The position numbers and the translations under genes were made by a program. Positions 5,555-11,985 of a stretch of DNA of 11,985 nt are shown here, one piece after another (positions within the stretch are counted from its first letter, which is position 1; each line of letters opens with the position of its first letter). Location of the stretch: the NCBI GenBank assembly GCA_018830765.1, contig JAHJRJ010000276.1:1-11985 (forward strand), in the 5' to 3' direction. The DNA comes from Bacteroidota bacterium. GTDB lineage: Bacteria; Bacteroidota; Ignavibacteria; UBA10030; BY39. The notes below the pieces were generated by a model. It made no database searches. It was given only the letters and a program-made list of their open reading frames with translations, and was not told where the DNA came from.

Positions 5555-5782
5555 ATGGAAGCAAACGCATTAGGATATTTAGCTGCCGGATTCGGCGCAG
5601 CCGCAATAGTAATCGGTGCAGCACTTGGTATAGGCAAACTTGCAGCAGCAGCGATGGAAGCGAGCGGTCGCCAACCCGAAGTTGCAGGACAAGTCAGAAC
5701 GACAGTGTTAATTGCAGCAGCGTTAATCGAAGGTGCTACCTTCTTTGCACTTGCTATTTGCATTATTTTAGCAACTAAATAA
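5555..5782 (+). CDS. atpE: F-type ATP synthase subunit c
   Basis: 75 residues; ATG at 5555 with GGAG at 5544-5547 (7-nt spacing), the clearest Shine-Dalgarno in the F0 block, as expected for the highly expressed ring subunit. It has two membrane helices with the polar loop GRQPE (residues 38-42). The ion-binding carboxylate is Glu59 in AALIEGATFF. Compared with Na+-binding rings such as that of Ilyobacter, the Gln of helix 1 is replaced by Ile26 and the Ser after the Glu by Gly60, so H+ is the expected coupling ion (inference). The first helix has the glycine- and alanine-rich packing pattern (AAGFGAAAIVIGAALGIG). It sits between atpB and atpF as usual. Confidence 0.97.
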   Translation: MEANALGYLAAGFGAAAIVIGAALGIGKLAAAAMEASGRQPEVAGQVRTTVLIAAALIEGATFFALAICIILATK

Positions 5783-5803
5783 AAAATATAATTCGAGAAT
5801 AAA

Positions 5804-6289
5804 TTGTTAGAAATAAATCCCGGACTTATAGTTTGGACAATAATTACATTCATACTTTTGTTAGTCCTATTGCGTGCATTTGCCTGGAAACCGCTGTTAT
5901 CGGCGCTTGAAAGACGCGAAGAGCACATCCGCAGTTCTATCGAACGTGCTGAGAGTGCCGCACAGGAAGCCGAACAGCTTGCTGCACAGAACCGCAAATT
6001 TATTTCTGAAGCTGAAGCAAAATCACAGAAGCTTTTGAAAGAGGGCCGTGAACTCGGAGAAAAACTAAAATCCGAAATTGTCGAAAAAGCTAATCAGCAG
6101 TCGAAATACGTAATCGAACAGGCAAAGTTAGAAATCGAACGGGAAAAAGAAGCCGCACTGATGAAGCTACGCGGCGAGGTCGCCGATTTAGCGATTTTAG
6201 CAGCGAGTAAAATTCTCGGCGAGATTCTCGATTCTGACAAACACCGGAAAGTCATCGATTCATTTTTAGAAGAATTACCTAAGAACTGA
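5804..6289 (+). CDS. atpF: F-type ATP synthase subunit b
   Basis: 161 residues with a TTG start at 5804, giving the N-terminus (M)LEINPGLIVWTIITF. The 'L-E-x-N-P-G-L-I-x-W-T' opening is what b subunits of this group show and fixes the start although the Shine-Dalgarno is poor. One membrane helix (about residues 7-27) leads into FAWKPLLSALERREEHI and then a long charged coiled coil (about 35-140), the peripheral stalk that holds F1 against F0. The C-terminal part (ADLAILAASKILGEIL) is the conserved delta-contacting region. Only one b gene is present, so a homodimer is expected. atpH starts 2 nt after the stop. Confidence 0.95.
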   Translation: MLEINPGLIVWTIITFILLLVLLRAFAWKPLLSALERREEHIRSSIERAESAAQEAEQLAAQNRKFISEAEAKSQKLLKEGRELGEKLKSEIVEKANQQSKYVIEQAKLEIEREKEAALMKLRGEVADLAILAASKILGEILDSDKHRKVIDSFLEELPKN

Positions 6290-6291
6290 TT

Positions 6292-6843
6292 ATGAAAGAA
6301 CACAGAGTTGCGCAACGATACGCAAGAGCCGTCCTGCAGTTAGCCGAAGAACAAAATAAAATCGACCGGGTCACGGCTGATTTTCAACTCATCGAAAAGA
6401 TGATAAAATCGTCGCGCGATTTCGTCCTATTTCTACAAAGCCCAATCATCAATGCCGAGAAGAAGAAAAAAATATTTCTCGCTCTGTTCAAAGATAAGGT
6501 TGATGAATTAACGTTTACATTTATACTTCTGCTAGCAAATAAAAATCGCGAGATGATTATTCCGGCTATCATTTCCCAATATAATGAGTTGTTGGACGAA
6601 AAGCGCGGGATGGCCGAAGCCGAGGTAACGTCAGCGGCTCCGTTTACGGACAAACAATCGGGTGTAATTATGAACAAACTCGAATCAATGACAAAGAAAA
6701 AAATTCGAATGAAATTTAAGTCCGACCCTGCCCTTATCGGGGGTTTCAAGGTAAGAATCAAAGATACCGTATGGGACGGAAGTATTCTTCATCAATTTGA
6801 AACTTTGAGAGAAAAATTTTCCGGAGTCGGTAAAACAAAATAA
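6292..6843 (+). CDS. atpH: F-type ATP synthase subunit delta (OSCP)
   Basis: 183 residues; ATG at 6292, two bases after the atpF stop. The N-terminal helical domain starts VAQRYARAVLQLAEEQNKID, the standard delta/OSCP opening that contacts the alpha N-terminus. The C-terminal end carries DPALIGGFKVRIKDTVWDGSILHQFETLREKF, the conserved 'G-G-x-x-[IV]-[RK]-[IV]-x-D-x-x-x-D-G-S' block that binds subunit b. Length is normal. In most bacterial clusters atpA would follow directly; here a receptor gene starts 13 nt downstream and atpA is displaced by more than 2 kb. Confidence 0.95.
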   Translation: MKEHRVAQRYARAVLQLAEEQNKIDRVTADFQLIEKMIKSSRDFVLFLQSPIINAEKKKKIFLALFKDKVDELTFTFILLLANKNREMIIPAIISQYNELLDEKRGMAEAEVTSAAPFTDKQSGVIMNKLESMTKKKIRMKFKSDPALIGGFKVRIKDTVWDGSILHQFETLREKFSGVGKTK

Positions 6844-6856
6844 TAGGTATTACAGA

Positions 6857-8941
6857 ATGCGAATTATAATTTTTATTATTCTTTTCATTACTTCTAATAA
6901 TTTTATATTTTCTCATGCAAATGGAATAATTCAAGGTATTGTTTTAGATGCAAACACGAGGCAGCCTTTTGAAGGTGCGAATATCATTTTAAAGGAATTG
7001 ACGATTGGGGCAATTACAGACAAGGATGGTTCTTTTTATTTGAAAAATGTTCCATTTGGAAATTACAAAATCATAATAAGTCACATTGGCTATGAATCGA
7101 TTGAATTGACTATCGAAGTTTCTAACGAAGGAGTAAATTTAAAAGAAATATTACTCATCCCTTTGATAATTTATGAGAAACCTTTTGTAGTAACTGCCAA
7201 CCGAATTCCTTTAGAACCAATTTATATAAATAAATCTGTCGAAGTTATAGGATCCGATCTCATAAATACAACAAATGCAAATTCAATTGAGGGTATACTC
7301 CATCAGGTAAGTAATATCGATGTAAAACCAAGAGGTATATTTGGTGTTCAAGCAAACGTTGGCATAAGAGGTTCACTATTCAGCCAAAATTTAATTTTAT
7401 TAAATGGAGTCAGAATAAATGATCCGCAAACAGCCCACCACAATTTTAATATCCCAGTTTCAGTTAATCAAATCAAGCGTATAGAAATCCTGAAAGGTCC
7501 CGGCTCAACTCAATATGGTCCCGATGCCTTTGGAGGTATTATTAATATTGTCACGAAAGAACCGGAATTCGAGCAATTTAGAGTTCGTATAAGCGTAGGA
7601 GAAAACAAGTATTTTTCTGGTTTGGGAAGTTATGAAACAAATCTTAATTGGATTAGTACGCATAATAGCTTCGAAATGAAAAGCTCTTCGGGTTACCGTT
7701 ATGATACTGATTTTAAAATATGGAATGTTTCTTCGAATAACTTTATAAAATTACCATTTGGTGATTATAATCTTTTGGCAGGTTATATAGATAAGGAGTT
7801 TGGAGCGTACGATTTTTATACTCCAGGTCGTAACTACCCATCGAAGGAATGGACAAATACCGGCTTTGTTAATATTAGAACTAAACTTGTACTTGATGGA
7901 ATTACCGTCAACCCAAAAGTTTATTATCGCCGAAACTATGATAAGTTTATGCTTGATTTAAGAACACCCGATAAATTTGTCAATATTCATACTACGCATT
8001 TATATGGAGGGGAAATAGTTGCTGCAAAAAAAGTAGGTAATAATATCTTCCTAACGGGCGGTTTTGAATATTCAGAGGATAAGATTACGAGTACAAAATT
8101 AGGTGATCACAATCGTTCGTTATTTGGGTATTTTATTAATGCTCAGATGATTTATGAAAGCAGATTTAATATTGATGTTGGTATCAGGGTAGATCATCAT
8201 TTAGATTATGGTGTTCAGTTTAATCCGACGGTTGGATTAGGTTATTTGTTTTCACGGACAGGAAAAATATTTTTAAATTCTGGCAGGGCATTCCGAGCCC
8301 CAAGTTATACTGAATTATATTATTCCGACCCGGTAAACGTCGGTAATGCAGAATTAAAACCGGAGATAGGATGGTCGTACGAATTGGGATTCCAAAATTA
8401 TTTTAGTACATCATTTGAAACTAATGGTTCGGTTTTTTTGAGAAAGCAAAGTAATATCATAGACTATGTCCAATATTTTGTCGGTGATAAGTTTTATGCT
8501 GAAAATTTTACAAAAGCAAATACAAGCGGCGCGGAATTATCTATGAAATGGACATTAATTAATCTTACTAATAATTTTATTATTAATATCATATCAATTC
8601 AATATAATTATCTTGATTCAAAAATTGATCGCAGGGGAATTTTTAATTCAAAATATAATTTTACACATCCTAGACATCAAATAAATTCACTTGTTTCTTT
8701 TACATTACCATTCAACTTTTTAACGACAGTTTCTTTAACTCAAAAATATAAATTGGATAAAACAAAATATACTCTATTTGATTTGAAAACATCCAAAAAT
8801 ATTTCAAGCATAAATGTTTTTATAGATATATTAAATCTTTTTAATAAAGCGTACGAGGAAATCAAAGGAGTACCTTTACCGGGCAGGTGGATTATTCTAG
8901 GATTTGATTGGGTTATAAAAACAGATAAACAATCTTATTAG
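6857..8941 (+). CDS. TonB-dependent outer-membrane receptor, BtuB-like, with carboxypeptidase-regulatory-like N-domain
   Basis: 694 residues; ATG at 6857. A signal peptide (about 1-21, ending SHA) is followed by a CarboxypepD_reg-like beta-sandwich (about 24-105: [42 protein letters not shown]). Then comes a plug domain (about 110-235), opened by a TonB-box-like FVVTANR and containing [29 protein letters not shown], and [20 protein letters not shown] followed by IINIVT. The remainder is a large barrel with [11 protein letters not shown] and ending [15 protein letters not shown]. Such receptors import bound nutrients (cobalamin, siderophores, glycans) with energy from TonB; the ligand cannot be told from sequence. 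It lies 13 nt after atpH and 20 nt before atpA, on the same strand, inside the ATP synthase cluster. Hand counts of G+C in single 60-base lines of the barrel gave 13-17 of 60, against 24-31 in atpA, so it is markedly more AT-rich, which hints at a later insertion. Confidence 0.93.
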   Translation: MRIIIFIILFITSNNFIFSHANGIIQGIVLDANTRQPFEGANIILKELTIGAITDKDGSFYLKNVPFGNYKIIISHIGYESIELTIEVSNEGVNLKEILLIPLIIYEKPFVVTANRIPLEPIYINKSVEVIGSDLINTTNANSIEGILHQVSNIDVKPRGIFGVQANVGIRGSLFSQNLILLNGVRINDPQTAHHNFNIPVSVNQIKRIEILKGPGSTQYGPDAFGGIINIVTKEPEFEQFRVRISVGENKYFSGLGSYETNLNWISTHNSFEMKSSSGYRYDTDFKIWNVSSNNFIKLPFGDYNLLAGYIDKEFGAYDFYTPGRNYPSKEWTNTGFVNIRTKLVLDGITVNPKVYYRRNYDKFMLDLRTPDKFVNIHTTHLYGGEIVAAKKVGNNIFLTGGFEYSEDKITSTKLGDHNRSLFGYFINAQMIYESRFNIDVGIRVDHHLDYGVQFNPTVGLGYLFSRTGKIFLNSGRAFRAPSYTELYYSDPVNVGNAELKPEIGWSYELGFQNYFSTSFETNGSVFLRKQSNIIDYVQYFVGDKFYAENFTKANTSGAELSMKWTLINLTNNFIINIISIQYNYLDSKIDRRGIFNSKYNFTHPRHQINSLVSFTLPFNFLTTVSLTQKYKLDKTKYTLFDLKTSKNISSINVFIDILNLFNKAYEEIKGVPLPGRWIILGFDWVIKTDKQSY

Positions 8942-8961
8942 CAAATATACAAGGACACAAA

Positions 8962-10509
8962 ATGGTAGAAATACAACCGGATGAAGTATCGGCAATATTA
9001 CGCAAACAACTACTACACTTCGAAAAAGAAGTCGATACGTATGAAGTAGGAACAGTACTCCAGGTCGGCGATGGAATCGCACGTATTTACGGTCTGCAAA
9101 AAGTAATGGTAAGCGAGTTAATCGAATTTCCTAACGGAGTTTTCGGGATGGTATTGAACTTGGAAGAAGACAATGTCGGATGTATTCTTTTCGGTGAAAG
9201 CAAATATATCAAAGAGGGTGATACGGTAAAACGCACAGGAAGGGTTGCTTCTATGCCCGTCGGTGAAAGTATGTTAGGCAGAGTGATAAACCCGTTAGGT
9301 CAACCAATCGACGGAAGAGGTCATATCAAGGCCGAAAAATTTCTTCCGATCGAACGAAAAGCATTGGGCGTGATACAACGTCAACCCGTAAAAGAACCGG
9401 TACAGACGGGATTAAAAGCAGTTGATGCAATGATTCCGATCGGCAGAGGCCAGCGCGAATTAATTATCGGCGACAGGCAAACCGGTAAAACTGCAATTGC
9501 GCTCGACACTATTATTAATCAAAAGTTTACTCACACCGAGCGAGCACGTGAGTTGGGCGTAAAACCGGTATTCTGTATTTATGTCGCTATCGGACAAAAA
9601 GGTTCGACAGTCGCGCAAGTCGTAGCTAAATTAGAAGAAGCTGGCGCGATGGAATATACAACTGTTATATCGGCAACGGCCAGCGACCCAGCACCGATGC
9701 AATTCATAGCACCATACTCAGGCACCACGTTAGGCGAATTTTTTAGGGACGGCGGCAGACACACTGTTGTTGTTTACGACGACCTTTCGAAACACGCTCA
9801 ATCATACCGTCAGGTATCGTTGTTACTCAGAAGACCCCCGGGACGTGAGGCATATCCCGGCGACATATTCTACTTGCACTCACGCTTACTCGAACGTGCG
9901 TCAAAACTCAGCGAAGAACTCGGCGGCGGAAGTTTAACAGCGCTTCCGATTATCGAAACACAAGCCGGCGATGTATCGGCTTATATTCCTACAAACGTGA
10001 TCTCAATTACAGACGGACAGATATATCTTGAGCCGGGCTTGTTCAACTCCGGCGTCCGACCTGCTATTAACGTTGGTATTTCCGTTTCGCGTGTCGGCGG
10101 CAATGCTCAGATTAAAGCTATGAAAAAAATAGCCGGCAGATTGCGCTTAGACTTGGCTCAGTATCGTGAATTGGAGGCCTTTGCAAAATTCGGATCCGAC
10201 TTGGATAAATCAACGCAAGCACAATTAAGACGCGGTTCACGACTTGTAGAGCTTCTTAAACAAGGGCAATACGCACCTATGTCTGTAGAAGATCAAATCG
10301 TTGTTATTTTCGCAGGTACAAATGGTTATTTGGATGAGCTGCCCTTAGAACATGTTAAGCGGTTTGAGAATGAGTTATTAGAAACGATGCACTTAAAACA
10401 CGAAGACACGCTTAAAGAAATTGTGGAGAAAAAAGATTTAACCGACCAGATTACGAAAAAGTTGCACTCGTTGATTCGAGAGTTTGTTGAAAGATTCAAA
10501 GTTAGTTGA
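8962..10509 (+). CDS. atpA: F-type ATP synthase subunit alpha
   Basis: 515 residues; ATG at 8962 with AAGGA at 8951-8955 (6-nt spacing). Domains in order: N-terminal beta-barrel (about 25-95), nucleotide-binding domain (about 96-380) and C-terminal helical domain. Walker A is GDRQTGKT (170-177), Walker B is VVVYDDL (269-275), and the arginine that reaches the catalytic beta site is Arg377 in SVSRVGG. Other hallmarks are [46 protein letters not shown] and [21 protein letters not shown]. Alpha carries the non-catalytic nucleotide sites of the F1 hexamer. Whether it shares the atpB promoter or relies on transcription through the receptor gene is open. It is followed by 244 bp of inverted repeats before atpG. 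Confidence 0.98.
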   Translation: MVEIQPDEVSAILRKQLLHFEKEVDTYEVGTVLQVGDGIARIYGLQKVMVSELIEFPNGVFGMVLNLEEDNVGCILFGESKYIKEGDTVKRTGRVASMPVGESMLGRVINPLGQPIDGRGHIKAEKFLPIERKALGVIQRQPVKEPVQTGLKAVDAMIPIGRGQRELIIGDRQTGKTAIALDTIINQKFTHTERARELGVKPVFCIYVAIGQKGSTVAQVVAKLEEAGAMEYTTVISATASDPAPMQFIAPYSGTTLGEFFRDGGRHTVVVYDDLSKHAQSYRQVSLLLRRPPGREAYPGDIFYLHSRLLERASKLSEELGGGSLTALPIIETQAGDVSAYIPTNVISITDGQIYLEPGLFNSGVRPAINVGISVSRVGGNAQIKAMKKIAGRLRLDLAQYRELEAFAKFGSDLDKSTQAQLRRGSRLVELLKQGQYAPMSVEDQIVVIFAGTNGYLDELPLEHVKRFENELLETMHLKHEDTLKEIVEKKDLTDQITKKLHSLIREFVERFKVS

Positions 10510-10541
10510 TGAATACAGAGAGTTATTGGGGCCTGTCTAAC

Positions 10542-10697
10542 AAGTTCTCTCGTTACGCATCGATCCCGAAGGCTTTCGGGACGCTGCTACTCGAGAACCT
10601 ACAAAGTTGAGCCCCGTTTTACCCCGTTTTACAGGGTTTTACGGGGTGAGCCGGTTTTCGAGTATGGCGCCACAGGCGCCATGTAACGAGAAAACTT
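10542..10697. repeat. Cloverleaf-like nested inverted-repeat element between atpA and atpG
   Basis: Outer arms AAGTTCTCTCGTTAC (10542-10556) and GTAACGAGAAAACTT (10683-10697) match as inverted copies at 14 of 15 bases. They enclose three further stems. (1) TCCCGAA/TTCGGGA at 10564-10581. (2) TACTCGAGAACC (10588-10599) with GGTTTTCGAGTA (10653-10664), 11 of 12, itself enclosing CCCCGT/ACGGGG (10612-10617, 10641-10646) and ACCC/GGGT. (3) ATGGCGCC-ACA-GGCGCCAT (10664-10682), perfect. CCCCGTTTTA occurs twice in tandem at 10612-10631. There is no coding potential here, and the flanks are AT-rich. Candidates are a MITE-like or REP-like composite, nested palindrome insertions, or a structured RNA that tunes atpA-atpG expression. 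Confidence 0.7.
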
Positions 10698-10753
10698 ACA
10701 AGGTGTTAAACTAAAACCCAAATTTTTTATTAAGAAATTTATTCAATTTATAT

Positions 10754-11656
10754 ATGGCCACATTACGCGATATAAAACACCGAATCAGCAGCATAAAGAG
10801 TACACAAAAAATCACAAAAGCGATGAAGATGGTTGCTGCGGCGAAACTACGCCGGGCGCAAGATTCGATTATTGCCGCACGCCCGTACGCACGCAAAATG
10901 AAAGAACTGCTCGAAAGCTTGTCATCCTCAGCCGAGAATAACACAAATCCTTCCTTTGTACAAAGAGACGTTCAGAATGTTGCACTCGTTATTATTACAA
11001 GCGACCGCGGACTTTGCGGCGCATTCAACACTAACATTATCAAAACAGCCGTTAACCATATCAACAGTAATCATTCCGAAGCAAATCAAAACGGCCGCCT
11101 TCATCTGATTATGGTCGGCAAAAAAGGTTACGATTTCTTCGTCAGGCGCAATTATAAAATCGATAGTAAGCACATCAACATATTTAACAATCTTAATTTC
11201 CAACACGCTCGAGGGATTATGAATGAATTGGGCGCGGGATTTTTAACCGGAAAATACGATAAGGTTGAAATTATATACAACGAATTCAAATCGATTATAC
11301 AACAAAGGATTAATATAGAACAGCTTCTTCCCATTCCCCCCGAATTGCTAAAAAAGTTGGACGCTAAAAATATCAGGGCAACCATTCTCACCGATTACAT
11401 ATACGAACCGAGCAGTAAAGAGATAATCGATGCGTTAGTTCCCAAGCATTTAAATTTTCAGATGTGGCGAATACTATTGGAATCGAATGCCGCGGAACAG
11501 GGCGCACGGATGATTGCAATGGACAGCGCCACAACAAACGCTAACGATTTAGTGCGATTGCTCGCTTTAATTTACAACAAGGCACGCCAGGCAGCAATCA
11601 CAAAAGAACTGCTCGAGATAGTCAGCGGCGCTGAAGCGTTGAAGAAAGCCGGTTGA
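10754..11656 (+). CDS. atpG: F-type ATP synthase subunit gamma
   Basis: 300 residues; ATG at 10754, giving MATLRDIKHRISSIKSTQKI, the conserved N-terminal helix of the rotor shaft, continuing KAMKMVAAAKLRRAQ. There is no Shine-Dalgarno, only an A/T-rich leader (10705-10753). The middle Rossmann-like domain contains the ITSDRGLCGAFNTNI hallmark. The C-terminal helix is MIAMDSATTNANDL followed by NKARQAAITKELLEIVSGAEAL, the strongly conserved end that inserts into the alpha-beta hexamer. Length is within the normal range. In the commonest gene order atpD and atpC come next; here they are absent, so the beta and epsilon genes must be elsewhere in the genome, as is known for Chlorobi and relatives. 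Confidence 0.97.
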   Translation: MATLRDIKHRISSIKSTQKITKAMKMVAAAKLRRAQDSIIAARPYARKMKELLESLSSSAENNTNPSFVQRDVQNVALVIITSDRGLCGAFNTNIIKTAVNHINSNHSEANQNGRLHLIMVGKKGYDFFVRRNYKIDSKHINIFNNLNFQHARGIMNELGAGFLTGKYDKVEIIYNEFKSIIQQRINIEQLLPIPPELLKKLDAKNIRATILTDYIYEPSSKEIIDALVPKHLNFQMWRILLESNAAEQGARMIAMDSATTNANDLVRLLALIYNKARQAAITKELLEIVSGAEALKKAG

Positions 11657-11711
11657 TGCTTTTTAATAACTTGCCTTTCAAAATAATAATATGTATAATT
11701 TTATAGCTTTT

Positions 11712-11789
11712 TTAGTGGATTGTCCCGATACAATCGGGATGAGTAACGACACAAAAGTTAAACCCCGTAGTAACGGGGTAAACCACTAA
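11712..11789. repeat. Nested inverted-repeat element after atpG
   Basis: Outer arms TTAGTGG (11712-11718) and CCACTAA (11783-11789) enclose two perfect 7-bp hairpins: TCCCGAT-ACA-ATCGGGA (11723-11739) and ACCCCGT-AGTA-ACGGGGT (11762-11768, 11773-11779). The plan, and the TCCCGA/TCGGGA and CCCCGT/ACGGGG cores, are the same as in the element between atpA and atpG. No T-run follows directly, so it is not a standard terminator, though it may stabilise the 3' end of the atp mRNA. Confidence 0.6.
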
Positions 11790-11798
11790 TAAATAAAA

Positions 11799-11838
11799 AC
11801 GCACACCCGCCTGCAGTCGGGCAGGTATGTGCGTCTTT
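11799..11838 (+). terminator. Hairpin with short T-run, possible weak terminator of the atp operon
   Basis: ACGCACA (11799-11805) pairs with TGTGCGT (11828-11834), and CCTGC (11810-11814) with GCAGG (11821-11825). An A-run precedes and TCTTT follows. The T-run is short, so termination strength is doubtful. It is the only terminator-like structure between atpG and the next gene. Confidence 0.4.
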
Positions 11839-11881
11839 ACAAATGTTAGGCGACACTGACAAATAAGGGGTTCTGATAGAA

Positions 11882-11985
11882 ATGCGGAAATACCTATATT
11901 TAGTTTTGGCTTTAATAATATTTGCCATTATACATGAAGGCACTCATGCTCTTGTTGCAGTAGCATTTGATGAGTATCAGACATT
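11882..11985 (+). CDS. Membrane protein with HExxH zinc-protease motif, N-terminal fragment (3' end outside window)
   Basis: 34 residues are visible from the ATG at 11882, running off the window end in frame. A hydrophobic helix (about residues 4-17, YLYLVLALIIFAII) leads straight into HEGTHALVAVAF, which contains the HExxH zinc-binding signature (His18, Glu19, His22) at a membrane helix. This placement is that of site-2-protease/M50-like intramembrane metalloproteases and some DUF3267-type putative zincins. The second motif (typically N-x-x-P-x-x-x-x-D-G) would lie beyond the window, so the family cannot be confirmed. An AGGGG (11866-11870) lies 11 nt upstream, a rather long spacing for a Shine-Dalgarno. 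It is separated from atpG by 225 bp of palindromes and is probably its own unit. Confidence 0.6.
   Translation, partial: MRKYLYLVLALIIFAIIHEGTHALVAVAFDEYQT

Noticed and set aside
5555..5782. Na+-coupled c-ring
   Set aside because: Ile26 and Gly60 stand where Na+-binding rings carry Gln and Ser, so the sequence favours H+.
5470..5997. 175-codon open frame on the minus strand across atpB, atpE and atpF
   Set aside because: It is the antisense shadow of the alanine-rich c subunit and its neighbours. It has no family-like features, and three well-supported genes occupy the + strand.
10612..10646. CRISPR-like or tandem repeat (CCCCGTTTTA twice)
   Set aside because: There are only two contiguous copies without spacers, and they form part of a hairpin. 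No cas genes are present.
10542..10697. tRNA or tmRNA reading of the cloverleaf-like element
   Set aside because: It is twice the length of a tRNA, has no T-loop GTTCRANNC box in the right arm and no CCA-side acceptor geometry, and the stems are far more GC-symmetric than RNA genes of that kind.
11758..11943. 61-codon minus-strand frame after atpG
   Set aside because: It runs across the palindromes and the antisense of the HExxH gene, with no homology-like pattern and no ribosome binding site.

Overview
The window looks like a chromosomal segment from the Bacteroidota/Chlorobiota/Ignavibacteriota group. The evidence is the cell-envelope protein set (a DUF5686-like barrel, a TonB-dependent receptor with an N-terminal carboxypeptidase-regulatory-like domain, a bactofilin paired with an M23 peptidase), an ATP synthase cluster that lacks the beta and epsilon genes, AT-rich DNA and several starts without a Shine-Dalgarno. 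All intact genes are on the + strand. The exact lineage cannot be fixed from sequence reading alone.

Positions 1-1621: the 3' part of an outer-membrane beta-barrel protein, then a DUF4097-type lipoprotein candidate built from NGS-type repeats, closed by an intrinsic terminator. Positions 1622-2608: a decayed stretch holding one intact small lipoprotein of the DUF4440/NTF2-like type, flanked by two gene tails. One is the C-terminal half of a response-regulator receiver domain. The other is the last ~33 residues of an OmpA-family domain, whose upstream part is replaced by a dense array of palindromic units.

Positions 2609-11656: an apparent single transcription unit. It encodes a membrane-anchored M23 peptidase, a bactofilin, AtpZ, an AtpI-like protein, then ATP synthase a, c, b and delta, a complete TonB-dependent receptor, then alpha and gamma. 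Overlapping or closely spaced genes (ATGA overlaps at 3974 and 4225, gaps of 2-35 nt elsewhere) support co-transcription. The 694-codon receptor between atpH and atpA is foreign to the complex and visibly more AT-rich. The first two genes act on cell-wall shape, the next on F0 assembly and the rest on the proton-driven rotary ATPase. The c subunit has residues expected for H+ rather than Na+. No atpD or atpC follows, so beta and epsilon must lie elsewhere.

Positions 11657-11985: a palindrome-rich spacer and the start of a membrane protein with an HExxH zinc-protease motif, cut by the window end. The least explained material is non-coding: a cloverleaf-like nest of inverted repeats between atpA and atpG (10542-10697), a simpler element of the same plan after atpG (11712-11789), and an 18-base perfect palindrome that takes in the atpZ start codon (3957-3974).
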